A stretch of 64,000 nt of DNA from Paenibacillus tianmuensis. Its GTDB lineage: Bacteria > Bacillota > Bacilli > Paenibacillales > NBRC-103111. This document shows, in pieces, positions 25,142 to 33,233 of this stretch (positions are counted from its first letter, which is position 1; every line of letters begins with the position of its first letter). The stretch spans positions 62,001-126,000 of the forward strand of contig NZ_FMTT01000009.1 of the NCBI RefSeq assembly GCF_900100345.1. The letters are read 5' to 3'. The notes beneath the pieces are model-generated. The model worked only from the letters and a program-made list of their open reading frames with translations. It was not told the origin of the DNA and did not search any database. The translations under genes were made by a program, and so were the position numbers.

Positions 25142-26269
25142 ATGAAAACGGAGCAGGCGAACGATTCCCCGCTGCTGCAAGCGATTCGAGAACAGATTGA
25201 AATGCAGCCGGACCGGGCGATTTCGTTCCGGGACTATATGGATTTGTGCTTGTATCATCCGAACTGGGGCTATTATATGAATTCGAATCGCAAAATAGGG
25301 CGGGCGGGAGACTTTTATACGAGCGCTTCGGTCGGCAGCGTGCTTGGCGACATGCTGGCCGCCTACCTTCGGAGCTTTGCGGAAACGCGGACCGGCGAGA
25401 TCTGCTTGACGGAGTGGGGAGGGGGCGACGGAGCTCTAGCGAGACAAATGCTTGACGCGATCCGGGGCGGCTCTCCGGCGCTGTATGCGCGGCTGCGCTT
25501 CATCAGCGTCGAAAGAAGCCCTGTCCACCGGAGCCTTCAATCGGAGGCGCTGGCGCCTCATACGGGGCTTGTGAGCTATCTCACAGCCGAGGAATGGCAT
25601 GCGGCGGGTCCTTGGCATAACACGCTTGTACTGTCCAACGAGCTGCCGGACGCCTTTCCGGTGTACCGGATCATTCGCCGCGAAGCCGGATGGCGCGAAA
25701 TTCGGGTTGGCTGGGATGACGAACGAAACTGCCTGACGGAGGTAGAAAGACCGTTAGTGGGCGGCGAGCTTGAGGCCTTTATCCGCAAGGAAGCGATCCC
25801 GCTGAGAGCGAGGCAGCGGTTCGAAGTCAATTTGGACGCGCTGCGCTGGCTTCGGGCGGTTGCCGGCAGCTTGGGGAACGGCAGTGTGCTGTTTACGATC
25901 GACTACGGGCACGTCAGGGAAGAGCTGTATGCTCCGCACCGGATGCACGGAACGCTGCTGTGCTACCGGAAGCATCAAGCTTCCGATACGCCACTGCAGT
26001 TCCCCGGCGAGCAGGATATGACCGCCCATGTCAATTTCAGCGCGTTGATCGATGTTGGGAAGGAAGCGGGGCTGGAGCTTGCGGGCCTGCGAAGCCAGAA
26101 GCAATTTTTGCTGGAGCAGGGATTGCTTGACGAGCTGAGCGATCATGACGCCCGGGACCCGTTTTCACCGCAGGCCCGTCGCAACCGGGCCATTCGGCAG
26201 CTGCTCCTCAGCGACCGGATGAGCGAGCTGTTTAAGGTGTTGATTCAAAAAAAAGGCGAACCGCGTTGA
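25142..26269 (+). CDS. SAM-dependent methyltransferase, MidA/NDUFAF7 family
   Basis: A 375-residue class I methyltransferase of the MidA (DUF185) family; the mitochondrial member methylates an arginine of complex I, but bacterial substrates are unclear. The family N-terminus ISFRDYMDLCLYHPNWGYYM is followed by GRAGDFYTSASVGSVLGDML and the SAM-binding LTEWGGGDGALARQML. VLSNELPDAFPVYRI and VLFTIDYGHVREELY are further conserved segments. The ATG at 25142 (GAGAGGCGGTAGGCGC before it) fits the family start; the frame stays open further up but overlaps the divergent promoter. A terminator overlaps its stop. Confidence 0.9.
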   Translation: MKTEQANDSPLLQAIREQIEMQPDRAISFRDYMDLCLYHPNWGYYMNSNRKIGRAGDFYTSASVGSVLGDMLAAYLRSFAETRTGEICLTEWGGGDGALARQMLDAIRGGSPALYARLRFISVERSPVHRSLQSEALAPHTGLVSYLTAEEWHAAGPWHNTLVLSNELPDAFPVYRIIRREAGWREIRVGWDDERNCLTEVERPLVGGELEAFIRKEAIPLRARQRFEVNLDALRWLRAVAGSLGNGSVLFTIDYGHVREELYAPHRMHGTLLCYRKHQASDTPLQFPGEQDMTAHVNFSALIDVGKEAGLELAGLRSQKQFLLEQGLLDELSDHDARDPFSPQARRNRAIRQLLLSDRMSELFKVLIQKKGEPR

Positions 26270-26290
26270 AGCTTGCGGTTCGCCTTTTTT
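26253..26290. terminator. Bidirectional terminator overlapping the methyltransferase stop
   Basis: AAGGCGAACCGC (26253-26264) pairs perfectly with GCGGTTCGCCTT (26275-26286), flanked by A and T runs. Confidence 0.92.
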
Positions 26291-26328
26291 GTCTCCGTAT
26301 TCGCTTACTTTTTTCCGGACTGGCAGGT

Positions 26329-26559
26329 TTAGATGGACATTTTGAAAAATGACCAGTAGGTAAACCCCGTAAACGAAACAATCATGTACCCCCAAAAAAT
26401 CAATATGTAGGTACGTTCGGACAATTTCATGTATCCTAACAGCGTGAAAATCGCCGTCTGGGCGAAAAAGATGAGCGCCATCGGAATAAAATCGCCGGCC
26501 AACGCCATGAGCCCGATTACAAGCGTCCAGAAGCCAAGAACGCGAAACATGCGATCCAT
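26329..26559 (-). CDS. DUF2626 family small membrane protein (YqgY-like)
   Basis: A 76-residue protein with two hydrophobic helices (FWTLVIGLMALAGDFIPMAL, YILIFWGYMIVSFTGFTYW). The start MDRMFRVLGFWTLVIG and the length match the DUF2626/YqgY family of Bacillales, function unknown. It is a single-gene unit ending at the bidirectional terminator shared with the methyltransferase gene. Confidence 0.88.
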   Translation of the reverse strand: MDRMFRVLGFWTLVIGLMALAGDFIPMALIFFAQTAIFTLLGYMKLSERTYILIFWGYMIVSFTGFTYWSFFKMSI

Positions 26560-26858
26560 CCTGTATCCCCCTCTCTTCGGTCACGATCAATACTTACGTA
26601 CTATCCAACATTATAGCGAAAGCCTTTCTGCGTGTAAACGCCCAATCCGTGAATTTTAGTCAAATTTTTAGCCCTTCGCAACATATCGTTGCCCAAATCC
26701 ACCAAAACGATGTATGGCCGCCTTGAAAATTGGCAATACAAATTACTAGAAAAGTATTCTATGAACTCTACCATGGGCATAGAGATAAAGTAACGCAGCA
26801 TTTTATGCATCACGAACATAGATGCGGATGAACCTATAGGGGTTAGGAGGACGGCTTG
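26560..26858. other. AT-rich intergenic region upstream of rsfA
   Basis: Almost 300 bp with lower GC than the surrounding genes. It contains the small palindrome GCATC-N9-GATGC near 26807-26825 and, on the minus strand, an open frame of up to 91 codons (26876-26601) that overlaps the rsfA start and matches no family I know. I could not find a convincing SigA or SigF promoter for rsfA, although its family is normally under sporulation control. Confidence 0.4.
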
Positions 26859-27509
26859 ATGACGGCAATCAGACAAGACGCTTGGAGCGAGGAAGACGAT
26901 TTGATATTGGCGGAGGTGACGTTAAGACATATTCGCGAAGGCAGCACGCAGCTGTCCGCTTTTGAGGAAGTGGGCGAAAAAATAGGTAGAACCGCGGCCG
27001 CTTGCGGTTTCCGCTGGAACAGCTTCGTCCGCAAGAAACATGAGGCGGCGATTCAGATCGCCAAAGCGCAGCGCCAAAAAAGGAACCAGCACCGCAAGCA
27101 TGCGAGCGCGTTCGCATCCGTTGCGGGCAGCGGCATGGGCGGCCCTTTGGTCTCGGAAGGCGCGGTGCGCAGCGACGGGATTGTGGAAGAGTTATCGATC
27201 GACGCCGTTATCCGCTTCCTGCGGCAGTGGAAAGGAAGCTATCAGGAAATGGTGCGGCACGTAAGGCAGCTTGAGAAGGAACTGAACGACAAGCAGGATG
27301 AGCTTGAACGGCTGCGCAGTCTCAATGACGAGCTCAGCCGGCAGGTTAGCGACGTTTCGACCGATTATCGCGTCGTGAACGACGATTACAAAGCGCTGAT
27401 CCAGATTATGGACCGGGCCCGCAAGCTTGCTTTTCTCGCAGAGGAAGAAGAGGAAAGCAAAACCCGCTTTAAAATGGATGAAAACGGGAATCTGGAGCGG
27501 ATCGAATAA
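26859..27509 (+). CDS. rsfA: RsfA-type prespore transcription regulator
   Basis: A 216-residue Myb/SANT-like DNA-binding protein. The N-terminus [20 protein letters not shown], followed by [20 protein letters not shown] and [17 protein letters not shown], is the conserved RsfA/YlbO signature. The C-terminal half is a coiled coil ([20 protein letters not shown] and onward), probably for dimerisation. In B. subtilis RsfA tunes SigF-dependent genes in the forespore, which fits the sporulation genes downstream. The ATG at 26859 follows TTAGGAGGACGGCTTG; a TTG three bases earlier is in frame. Confidence 0.93.
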   Translation: MTAIRQDAWSEEDDLILAEVTLRHIREGSTQLSAFEEVGEKIGRTAAACGFRWNSFVRKKHEAAIQIAKAQRQKRNQHRKHASAFASVAGSGMGGPLVSEGAVRSDGIVEELSIDAVIRFLRQWKGSYQEMVRHVRQLEKELNDKQDELERLRSLNDELSRQVSDVSTDYRVVNDDYKALIQIMDRARKLAFLAEEEEESKTRFKMDENGNLERIE

Positions 27510-27534
27510 CCGGAACCGTTTCATAAAAAGGGAG

Positions 27535-27579
27535 AAACCCCCGAATCGGGCTGCTATGAGCACCCGTTCCGGGGTTTTT
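27535..27579 (+). terminator. Rho-independent terminator after rsfA
   Basis: AAACCCC (27535-27541) pairs with GGGGTTT (27571-27577), with an imperfect inner stem and a T run. Confidence 0.8.
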
Positions 27580-27599
27580 GTGCGTGTCCCGCCATTTTT

Positions 27600-27608
27600 T
27601 GCTATGAT
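27600..27608 (+). promoter_or_regulatory. Extended -10 promoter of panE
   Basis: TGCTATGAT (27600-27608), an extended -10 box with no good -35, about 40 bases before the panE ATG. Confidence 0.5.
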
Positions 27609-27646
27609 AGACTGAACAAACTTTTAGCGCACAGGGGAGAGAGACG

Positions 27647-28630
27647 ATGGGCCGGTTTACGGTGATTGGCGCAGGAGCGCTCGGAACGTTGTTTGCGGTC
27701 AGATTATCTGAAGCGGGGCACGAGGTAGAGATCGTTGTCCGCCGTGCCGTGCGGAAAGCTGAAATCGAAGCTGCCGGACTGCGTTTGATCGATGCCGTCT
27801 CCGGATCGGAGGGAAAAAGCGATAGGGTAGTGATTACGGCTTTTCCCCGCGTTCGTCTGTGGGGGGAAAAGGAAGCGTTCGGGGGAAAGGATGGGAGCGG
27901 GCCGCATTTTATCCTGCTGGCCGTCAAACAGTCCGCCATAACCGGGGAGCTCGGGCTCGAACTCGGTCGGCGCATGGCCTCCTCGGCATGGATGGTCTGC
28001 CTGCAGAACGGAATCGGACATCAGGAGACGCTGGCAGCGCATGTACCGGCGGAAAGGCTGCTTTCGGCCGTGACGACGGAAGGCGCGATGATCTCCGCCG
28101 CCGGGGAAGCCGTCCATACGGGGAGCGGCATGACCTGGGTAGGCGCAGCAGGAGAGGAAAGGGCCGAAGTCTCGGAAATCGCGCAAAAAAATCTGGTATT
28201 TTGGCTGCAATTGGCAGGATTTAGCGCATCGATGTCGAAAAACATCTCTAGCCGTATTTGGCAAAAGCTTCTTATCAATGCCGTCATCAATCCGCTCACC
28301 GCCTTGCTGCGGGTGCCAAATGGCGAGCTGCTGAGTTTGCTGGGAGCCGGGGAGCTGATGCGTGCTTTGTACGAAGAAGGCATTGCTCTGGCGCGTGCGC
28401 TCGACATCCAGCTGGAGCCGGATCTGTGGGAGCAGCTGCTGGAGGTATGCCGGCGAACCGCAAACAACCGTTCCTCCATGCTTCAGGACATTACGGCTGG
28501 CCGTCTTACGGAAATCGACGCCATTACGGGAGGATTACTGCGGGAGGCGGATCGTAGCGGAATAGCTCTTCCGACGCATCTTACCATATACCGGCTGATC
28601 AAGGCGGCGGAAGCTAGGCACCGGCCCTGA
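27647..28630 (+). CDS. panE: 2-dehydropantoate 2-reductase
   Basis: NADPH-dependent reduction of ketopantoate to pantoate in coenzyme A biosynthesis (327 residues). The N-terminal Rossmann motif is FTVIGAGALGTLFAVRLSEA, with VRRAVRK probably contacting the NADPH phosphate. The catalytic Lys lies in ISSRIWQKLLINAVINPLTA, and the C-terminal helical domain includes NRSSMLQDITAGRLTEIDAI, a strongly conserved substrate-binding stretch. The ATG follows ACAGGGGAGAGAGACG. In related genomes panE precedes bshC-mraZ; here the next conserved gene is the DUF3397-like one, and the peptide importer interrupts the block. Confidence 0.95.
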   Translation: MGRFTVIGAGALGTLFAVRLSEAGHEVEIVVRRAVRKAEIEAAGLRLIDAVSGSEGKSDRVVITAFPRVRLWGEKEAFGGKDGSGPHFILLAVKQSAITGELGLELGRRMASSAWMVCLQNGIGHQETLAAHVPAERLLSAVTTEGAMISAAGEAVHTGSGMTWVGAAGEERAEVSEIAQKNLVFWLQLAGFSASMSKNISSRIWQKLLINAVINPLTALLRVPNGELLSLLGAGELMRALYEEGIALARALDIQLEPDLWEQLLEVCRRTANNRSSMLQDITAGRLTEIDAITGGLLREADRSGIALPTHLTIYRLIKAAEARHRP

Positions 28631-28667
28631 CGGCCTAACATTATCGATTGAAATCGGGTGATATCGC

Positions 28668-29063
28668 TTGACTGCATTGTTTGGATGGCTGCAGCAGCTT
28701 TATACGTTTCTTGCGGTAGTTCCGTTCGTAGCTTTTATCATCGTTTGGATTGCCGTTTACTATTATACGAAAGACAAGCGCAAAGCCACGCATCTCAGCA
28801 TGGATATTACCACGTTGTTTCTTATCGGCTCCGTTGCGTTTATGAGCCGGAATTTGTTCGATTCGGGAATGCTGCTGTGGACGATCGTGCTGCTGTTTCT
28901 CGTAGCCGCCGGCTTGCTTGGAAATATGCAAAACCGGCTTAAGGGAAAGATCGATCTGATCAAAATCGCCAGAACGCTGGGACGGCTTGGTTTTGTGCTG
29001 CTGACGGCCTGCTATGTTCTCCTGCTGTTCATCGGCATCGGCAAATATATGATCAACTCGTAG
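28668..29063 (+). CDS. DUF3397-like membrane protein
   Basis: A 131-residue protein with four hydrophobic segments (LYTFLAVVPFVAFIIVWIAV, MDITTLFLIGSVAFM, MLLWTIVLLFLVAAGLLG, LGFVLLTACYVLLLFIGIGK). Size, topology and position after panE fit the DUF3397 family of Bacillales, function unknown. It starts at a TTG behind a GGGTGAT stretch, 37 bp after panE. Confidence 0.75.
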   Translation: MTALFGWLQQLYTFLAVVPFVAFIIVWIAVYYYTKDKRKATHLSMDITTLFLIGSVAFMSRNLFDSGMLLWTIVLLFLVAAGLLGNMQNRLKGKIDLIKIARTLGRLGFVLLTACYVLLLFIGIGKYMINS

Positions 29064-29076
29064 AAGAGGTGAAGAA

Positions 29077-29166
29077 ATGAGCGGCGAACAAAGTGCTGCA
29101 TACGGAACGCAAATCCGAGTTGTAGCGCTTGGTGTGAATAAAATGCTGCCATTTTTGAGAGCCTAA
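29077..29166 (+). CDS. Possible 29-residue peptide
   Basis: An ATG with AGAGGTGAAGAA directly upstream opens a 29-codon frame (MSGEQSAAYGTQIRVVALGV...) whose stop lies inside the following terminator stem. No homologue is recognised. The good ribosome binding site is the only positive evidence, so it may be a real small protein or the remnant of a gene lost when the importer operon took this position. Confidence 0.35.
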   Translation: MSGEQSAAYGTQIRVVALGVNKMLPFLRA

Positions 29167-29185
29167 CCCACAGGCTCTTTATTTT
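29158..29185 (+). terminator. Rho-independent terminator before the peptide importer
   Basis: AGAGCCT (29158-29164) pairs with AGGCTCT (29172-29178), followed by TTATTTTG. Confidence 0.85.
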
Positions 29186-29213
29186 GTGATTAGCCAATAA
29201 AAAGTGTTATAAT
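29184..29213 (+). promoter_or_regulatory. SigA-type promoter of the peptide importer operon
   Basis: TTGTGA (29184-29189), 18 bp, TATAAT (29208-29213). The predicted start near 29220 leaves a 230-nt leader before oppA. A second TATAAT at 29282-29287 and a third at 29412-29417 lack good -35 boxes. Confidence 0.65.
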
Positions 29214-29293
29214 GATACCAAAGAAGAAATAAATGGATATGTGTCAAAAAATTAGTACTGGATTTTATTAACCTCTGGTTGTATAATTTCTAT

Positions 29294-29308
29294 TTGGTAA
29301 CGGTTACA
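29294..29308 (+). promoter_or_regulatory. cre-like operator (CcpA) in the importer leader
   Basis: TTGGTAACGGTTACA matches the consensus WTGNAANCGNWNNCW at every fixed position but one and contains the near-palindrome GTAAC-G-GTTAC. It lies about 80 bp downstream of the predicted start, where a bound repressor would act as a roadblock. Confidence 0.5.
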
Positions 29309-29355
29309 TTCATCGAGGTATTTACTTTTTCGCTAGAATCCTATATCATCAAAGG

Positions 29356-29397
29356 GTGTTATGTAAGGTGTGAATTCTGTGTCATGTTATATAACAC
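29356..29397 (+). promoter_or_regulatory. Inverted repeat in the importer leader
   Basis: GTGTTATGTAA (29356-29366) pairs with TTATATAACAC (29387-29397), 11 bp with one G-T pair and a 20-nt loop. It could be an operator or an RNA hairpin, 52 bases before the oppA start. Confidence 0.5.
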
Positions 29398-29448
29398 GAC
29401 AGGAATTAACATATAATTACATAAATTAAAAAGGAGGAAGTCATTTTC

Positions 29449-31113
29449 ATGAAGTATAATAAGCTTCTTGTCCTGGCATCGGTTACAGCTATGCTTGGTA
29501 CGACCGTAGCCGGCTGTTCAGGCAACACGAACAACAATCAGCAAGCAGGGGGCACAGACAATAAAAAAGCTCCGGCTCAAGAAATTAGAATCAACCTTTC
29601 GGCAGAACCGCCGGCGATCGACAGCTCCATTGCAACGACGAACCCTTCTTTTACGATTCTTGCCGCGGTGAACGAAGGTCTGTATCGTCTGGATGCCGAA
29701 GGCAAACCGCAACCGGGGTTGGCAGCAAAGCTTCCGGAGATCTCCCCGGACGGTCTCGTATATACCATCACGCTTCGCGACGGTTTGACATGGGCCGACG
29801 GCGCTCCGCTGAAAGCAAGCGATTTTGTATGGGCTTTCCAACGTACTTTGGACCCAGCGACAAAAGCAAAATACGCAACGATGCTTTCCTGGATTAAAGA
29901 CGGCGCTGCATTGAATAAAGCGAAGCCGGAAGAAGTGGAAGCGAAGAAAGCTGCGCTGGGCGTAAAAGCAAAAGACGATAAAACGCTTGTAATTACGCTG
30001 GAAAAACCGGTTTCGTTCTTTACCGAGCAATTGGCTAACCCGCTCTTCTTCCCGCAAAAACCGGATTTTGTCAAAGCGCAAGGCGACAAAAACGGCGCCG
30101 ATGCCGACAAAATTATCGGCGCAGGTCCGTTTAAGATGGAAAAATGGGACCACGAGCAGCAAATCGTTCTCGTCAAAAACGACAAGTACTGGGATGCTGC
30201 AAACGTGAAACTGAACAAAGTAACCATCAACGTGGTGAAAGACCCCAATACCTCGCTCAACATGTACGATACGAATCAAGTCGACTTGACAATACTTCGC
30301 GGCGAGCAGTTCAATGCTTTCAAAGGCAAGCCTGACCTGACGCTGAAGAAAGAGTTCGTAACGGGCTACCTGATGTTTCATAACTCGAAATTCCCGGCTT
30401 TTGCCAATGCCAAAATTCGTCAAGCTCTGAGCATGGCGGTCGACCGCAAAAGCTTCAACGACGTCGTCAACGGCGGATCCTCCACTCCTTCGACAGGCTT
30501 GGTGCCGGTAGTCGTTCTTGACGGCAACAAACAGGAATTCCGTAAAGTAGCGGGCGATACCCAACCTGCTTTCGATGTGGCAAAAGCGAAGCAGCTTCTG
30601 GCTGAAGGTCTGAAAGAGTTGAACATGACTTCCTTGCCGAAGTTCAAGCTGACGGCTGACGATAACGAAGGCGCGAAAAAGACGATTGAGTTCGTCCAAG
30701 CTCAATGGAAGCAAAACCTCGGTGTCGACGTGGAAGGTGAACCGCTTCCGTTCCCTCTGCGCGTGAAAAATATGCAGGAAAACAATTTCGAGGCTCTGTT
30801 CGCGCTGTGGGGTGCCGACTATAACGATCCGATGTCGTTCCTCGACCTGTGGCTGTCCGACAACAAATCCTTTAACTATGTTGCATACAACAGCAAAGCG
30901 TATGACGATCTGGTCAAAGGCGCAGACAAAGAAGTTGATTTCGTGAAACGTTCGAAAATGCTGGTCGATGCCGAGAAGCAGCTGATGGCTGATCTTCCGA
31001 TTTCCCCAGTTTACTTCCGTATGACTCCTTACGCGAAGAAACCGAACGTAGAAGGCCTGATTTTGCCGCCTAAGTCCCAAGAGTGGGAACTGAAATGGGT
31101 TTCCATTAAGTAA
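29449..31113 (+). CDS. oppA: Peptide ABC transporter substrate-binding lipoprotein
   Basis: Extracellular binding component of an oligopeptide or dipeptide importer (554 residues). The signal peptide ends in the lipobox TVAGC with Cys23, and a flexible Asn/Gln-rich linker follows. The SBP type 5 domain starts with EIRINLSAEPPAIDSSIATT, and the family segments LYRLDAEGKPQPGLAAKLPE, DFVWAFQRTLDPATKAKYAT and KIRQALSMAVDRKSFNDVVN are clear. It is closest in pattern to OppA/DppE of Bacillales; the preferred peptide length cannot be read from sequence. The start codon follows AAAAAGGAGGAAGTCATTTTC. It leads a five-gene operon, with a partial terminator before the permease genes. Confidence 0.95.
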   Translation: MKYNKLLVLASVTAMLGTTVAGCSGNTNNNQQAGGTDNKKAPAQEIRINLSAEPPAIDSSIATTNPSFTILAAVNEGLYRLDAEGKPQPGLAAKLPEISPDGLVYTITLRDGLTWADGAPLKASDFVWAFQRTLDPATKAKYATMLSWIKDGAALNKAKPEEVEAKKAALGVKAKDDKTLVITLEKPVSFFTEQLANPLFFPQKPDFVKAQGDKNGADADKIIGAGPFKMEKWDHEQQIVLVKNDKYWDAANVKLNKVTINVVKDPNTSLNMYDTNQVDLTILRGEQFNAFKGKPDLTLKKEFVTGYLMFHNSKFPAFANAKIRQALSMAVDRKSFNDVVNGGSSTPSTGLVPVVVLDGNKQEFRKVAGDTQPAFDVAKAKQLLAEGLKELNMTSLPKFKLTADDNEGAKKTIEFVQAQWKQNLGVDVEGEPLPFPLRVKNMQENNFEALFALWGADYNDPMSFLDLWLSDNKSFNYVAYNSKAYDDLVKGADKEVDFVKRSKMLVDAEKQLMADLPISPVYFRMTPYAKKPNVEGLILPPKSQEWELKWVSIK

Positions 31114-31163
31114 TCCGTTTCTCCGGATGAAACATAGTAAGTCGTGGCTGATTCGTCAACGAG

Positions 31164-31200
31164 GGGGCCGTTCTGATCTTTGGAACGGCTCCGATTTTTT
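31164..31200 (+). terminator. Attenuator-like hairpin between oppA and oppB
   Basis: GGGGCCGTTC (31164-31173) pairs with GAACGGCTCC (31183-31192) with one G-T pair, followed by GATTTTTT. It is likely to let only part of the transcripts read into the permease genes, keeping the binding protein in excess, a common arrangement for ABC importers. Confidence 0.75.
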
Positions 31201-31361
31201 CTGTAACGCATTTGCCTCTGTTCGGAGGAAGCGGAGCTGCTTCGCAAACATAGTCTTGCTTAGGATTCGGTCTATGCTTGCGAAGCAGTTCGGCTGTTTC
31301 CAATCGAGCCTTTTCGAGCCTTGCTGCTTATCCTTGTTTGAATTAGTTCAGGAGGTGTGCC

Positions 31362-32303
31362 ATGCTTCGCTATTTGCTGCGTCGTTTGGGTTATATGGTA
31401 ATTACCTTGTGGCTGGTTGTTACCTTCACATTCGTGTTGATGAAAAACTTGCCAGGGGATCCGTTCGGGGAAGAATCGCAAAAATTGACGCCCGAGCAAA
31501 GAAAGCTGCTCTATGCTCAATACGGTCTGGATCAGCCGATCTGGCAGCAGTATCTGAAATACATGAATAACGTGATCCACGGTGATTTGGGCGTGTCCTT
31601 CCAGTTCCCGACGCGTAAAGTCACGGAGATTATTCATCAAGCATTCCCGGCTTCGCTGGAGCTCGGCTTGTGGGCGCTCGGGATTGCCATTACGGTCGGA
31701 TTGATTCTCGGCATTATTGCAGCTTTGAATCATAACAAAGGCCTCGATGTCACGGCGATGTTTACGGCAATTGTCGGGATCTCAATTCCATCATTTGTTC
31801 TAGGACCCTTGCTGTCTTATTTTATCGGGGTGAAGGCGAGTTGGATAGGGCTGCCTCCGGGGATGTGGACAGGGGCTTCATCCAGGATACTGCCTTCCAT
31901 CGCCTTATCGTTCGGTACGATTGCCATCCTTGCTCGGCTCATGCGGACGTCCATGCTGGACGTGCTAAATCAGGACTATATCAAAACGGCGAAAGCCAAA
32001 GGGTTGTCCCAGTCGGCCATCGTTTTTAAACATACAATCCGAAATGCAATTCTTCCGGTTGTCACCGTGCTGGGGCCCGTATTTGTCGGTTTGATCACCG
32101 GTACGCTGATTGTAGAGCAAATTTTCGTCGTACCGGGATTAGGGAAGCACTTTGTCCAATCGATTTATTCCAACGATTACACCATGATTACAGGATTGAC
32201 CATTTTCTATGCGTTTATTCTTATCATCGTGCTCTTTATTACCGATGTCATTTACGGTTTGATCGACCCGCGCATTCGTTTGGTTAAGGGAGGTAGCAAA
32301 TAA
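31362..32303 (+). CDS. oppB: Peptide ABC transporter permease, OppB type
   Basis: A 313-residue integral membrane protein with six expected helices. The N-terminal MLRYLLRRLGYMVITLWLVV and the early LPGDPFGEES motif are typical of OppB/DppB. The EAA-type loop contacting the ATPases is at MLDVLNQDYIKTAKAKGLSQ. The start codon follows TTCAGGAGGTGTGCC. The stop codon and the oppC start almost touch, implying translational coupling. Confidence 0.95.
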   Translation: MLRYLLRRLGYMVITLWLVVTFTFVLMKNLPGDPFGEESQKLTPEQRKLLYAQYGLDQPIWQQYLKYMNNVIHGDLGVSFQFPTRKVTEIIHQAFPASLELGLWALGIAITVGLILGIIAALNHNKGLDVTAMFTAIVGISIPSFVLGPLLSYFIGVKASWIGLPPGMWTGASSRILPSIALSFGTIAILARLMRTSMLDVLNQDYIKTAKAKGLSQSAIVFKHTIRNAILPVVTVLGPVFVGLITGTLIVEQIFVVPGLGKHFVQSIYSNDYTMITGLTIFYAFILIIVLFITDVIYGLIDPRIRLVKGGSK

Positions 32304-33217
32304 TGCAGATGTCCAAAGACCTGTTCCAGCCGGTTGTCCGAGAGCAAGTCGGCCGGGAAACTGTCGTTCGCCCTTCCATCAATTACTGGCAGGATGCGTG
32401 GAGAAGGCTCAAGAAAAACAAGCTGGCCATGTTCGGCATGACAACGCTTGTCATCTTGATTTTGCTTGCTACGTTCGGACCGATTTTTTCGAGCTACGAT
32501 TACGCTACGCAAAACTACGATATCAAAAACTTGCCGCCTTCCGCGGCGCACTGGTTCGGAACCGACGATTTCGGCCGTGACCTGTGGGTGCGCGTATGGT
32601 GGGGAACAAGGATTTCACTTGCCATCGGGATTATTGCCGCGCTGCTTGACCTCGTATTCGGAGTAATTTACGGGGGCGTTTCGGCCTACTACGGAGGCCG
32701 GGTGGACGATATCATGCAGCGTATTATTGAAGTCATTCACTCTATCCCGTTTCTGCTGATCTCGATCCTGCTGATCATCGTTATCGGTCCGGGCTTCATG
32801 ACGATCATCATCGCTTATGCCATCACCGGCTGGGTGCCAATGGCGCGGCTGGTCCGCGGTCAAGTTCTGACCTTGAAGGAGCAAGAGTACGTGCTTGCGG
32901 CCAGAACGCTGGGCGCAGGAGGCGCGCGCATTATTTTCCGCCATTTGGTACCGAATGCGCTCAGCTTGATCATCGTGCAAATTACGTTTATCGTTCCTTC
33001 GGCCATTTTCGTCGAAGCGTTCCTGAGCTTTATCGGCCTCGGAATCCGCGTGCCGCTTGCTTCGCTCGGATCGCTGCTGTCCGACGGTGCCAACTCGATT
33101 CGTTATTTCCCGCACCGGGTTATTTTCCCGACGATTGTTTTCAGCTTGATCCTGATGAGCTTCAACCTGCTCGGTGACGGCCTTCGCGATGCGCTCGATC
33201 CGAAGATGAGGAAGTAA
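32303..33217 (+). CDS. oppC: Peptide ABC transporter permease, OppC type
   Basis: A 304-residue partner permease. A cytosolic N-terminal tail with YWQDAWRRLKKNKLAMFGMT precedes the first helix. HWFGTDDFGRDLWVRVWWGT is the characteristic OppC/DppC segment, and the EAA loop is at LTLKEQEYVLAARTLGAGGA. FVEAFLSFIGLGIRVPLASL is another family signature. The ATG lies at the last base of oppB behind AAGGGAGGTAGCAAATA, and oppD follows after 16 bp. Confidence 0.95.
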   Translation: MQMSKDLFQPVVREQVGRETVVRPSINYWQDAWRRLKKNKLAMFGMTTLVILILLATFGPIFSSYDYATQNYDIKNLPPSAAHWFGTDDFGRDLWVRVWWGTRISLAIGIIAALLDLVFGVIYGGVSAYYGGRVDDIMQRIIEVIHSIPFLLISILLIIVIGPGFMTIIIAYAITGWVPMARLVRGQVLTLKEQEYVLAARTLGAGGARIIFRHLVPNALSLIIVQITFIVPSAIFVEAFLSFIGLGIRVPLASLGSLLSDGANSIRYFPHRVIFPTIVFSLILMSFNLLGDGLRDALDPKMRK

Positions 33218-33233
33218 GGAGGGTGCCAAAATC

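Noticed and set aside
29518-31080. A 520-codon open frame antisense to oppA
   Set aside because: Shadow of the sense gene; composition (Phe/Arg/Val-rich) not protein-like.
31127-31570. A 147-codon frame bridging oppA and oppB
   Set aside because: It contains the attenuator hairpin and overlaps oppB out of frame; no ribosome binding site.
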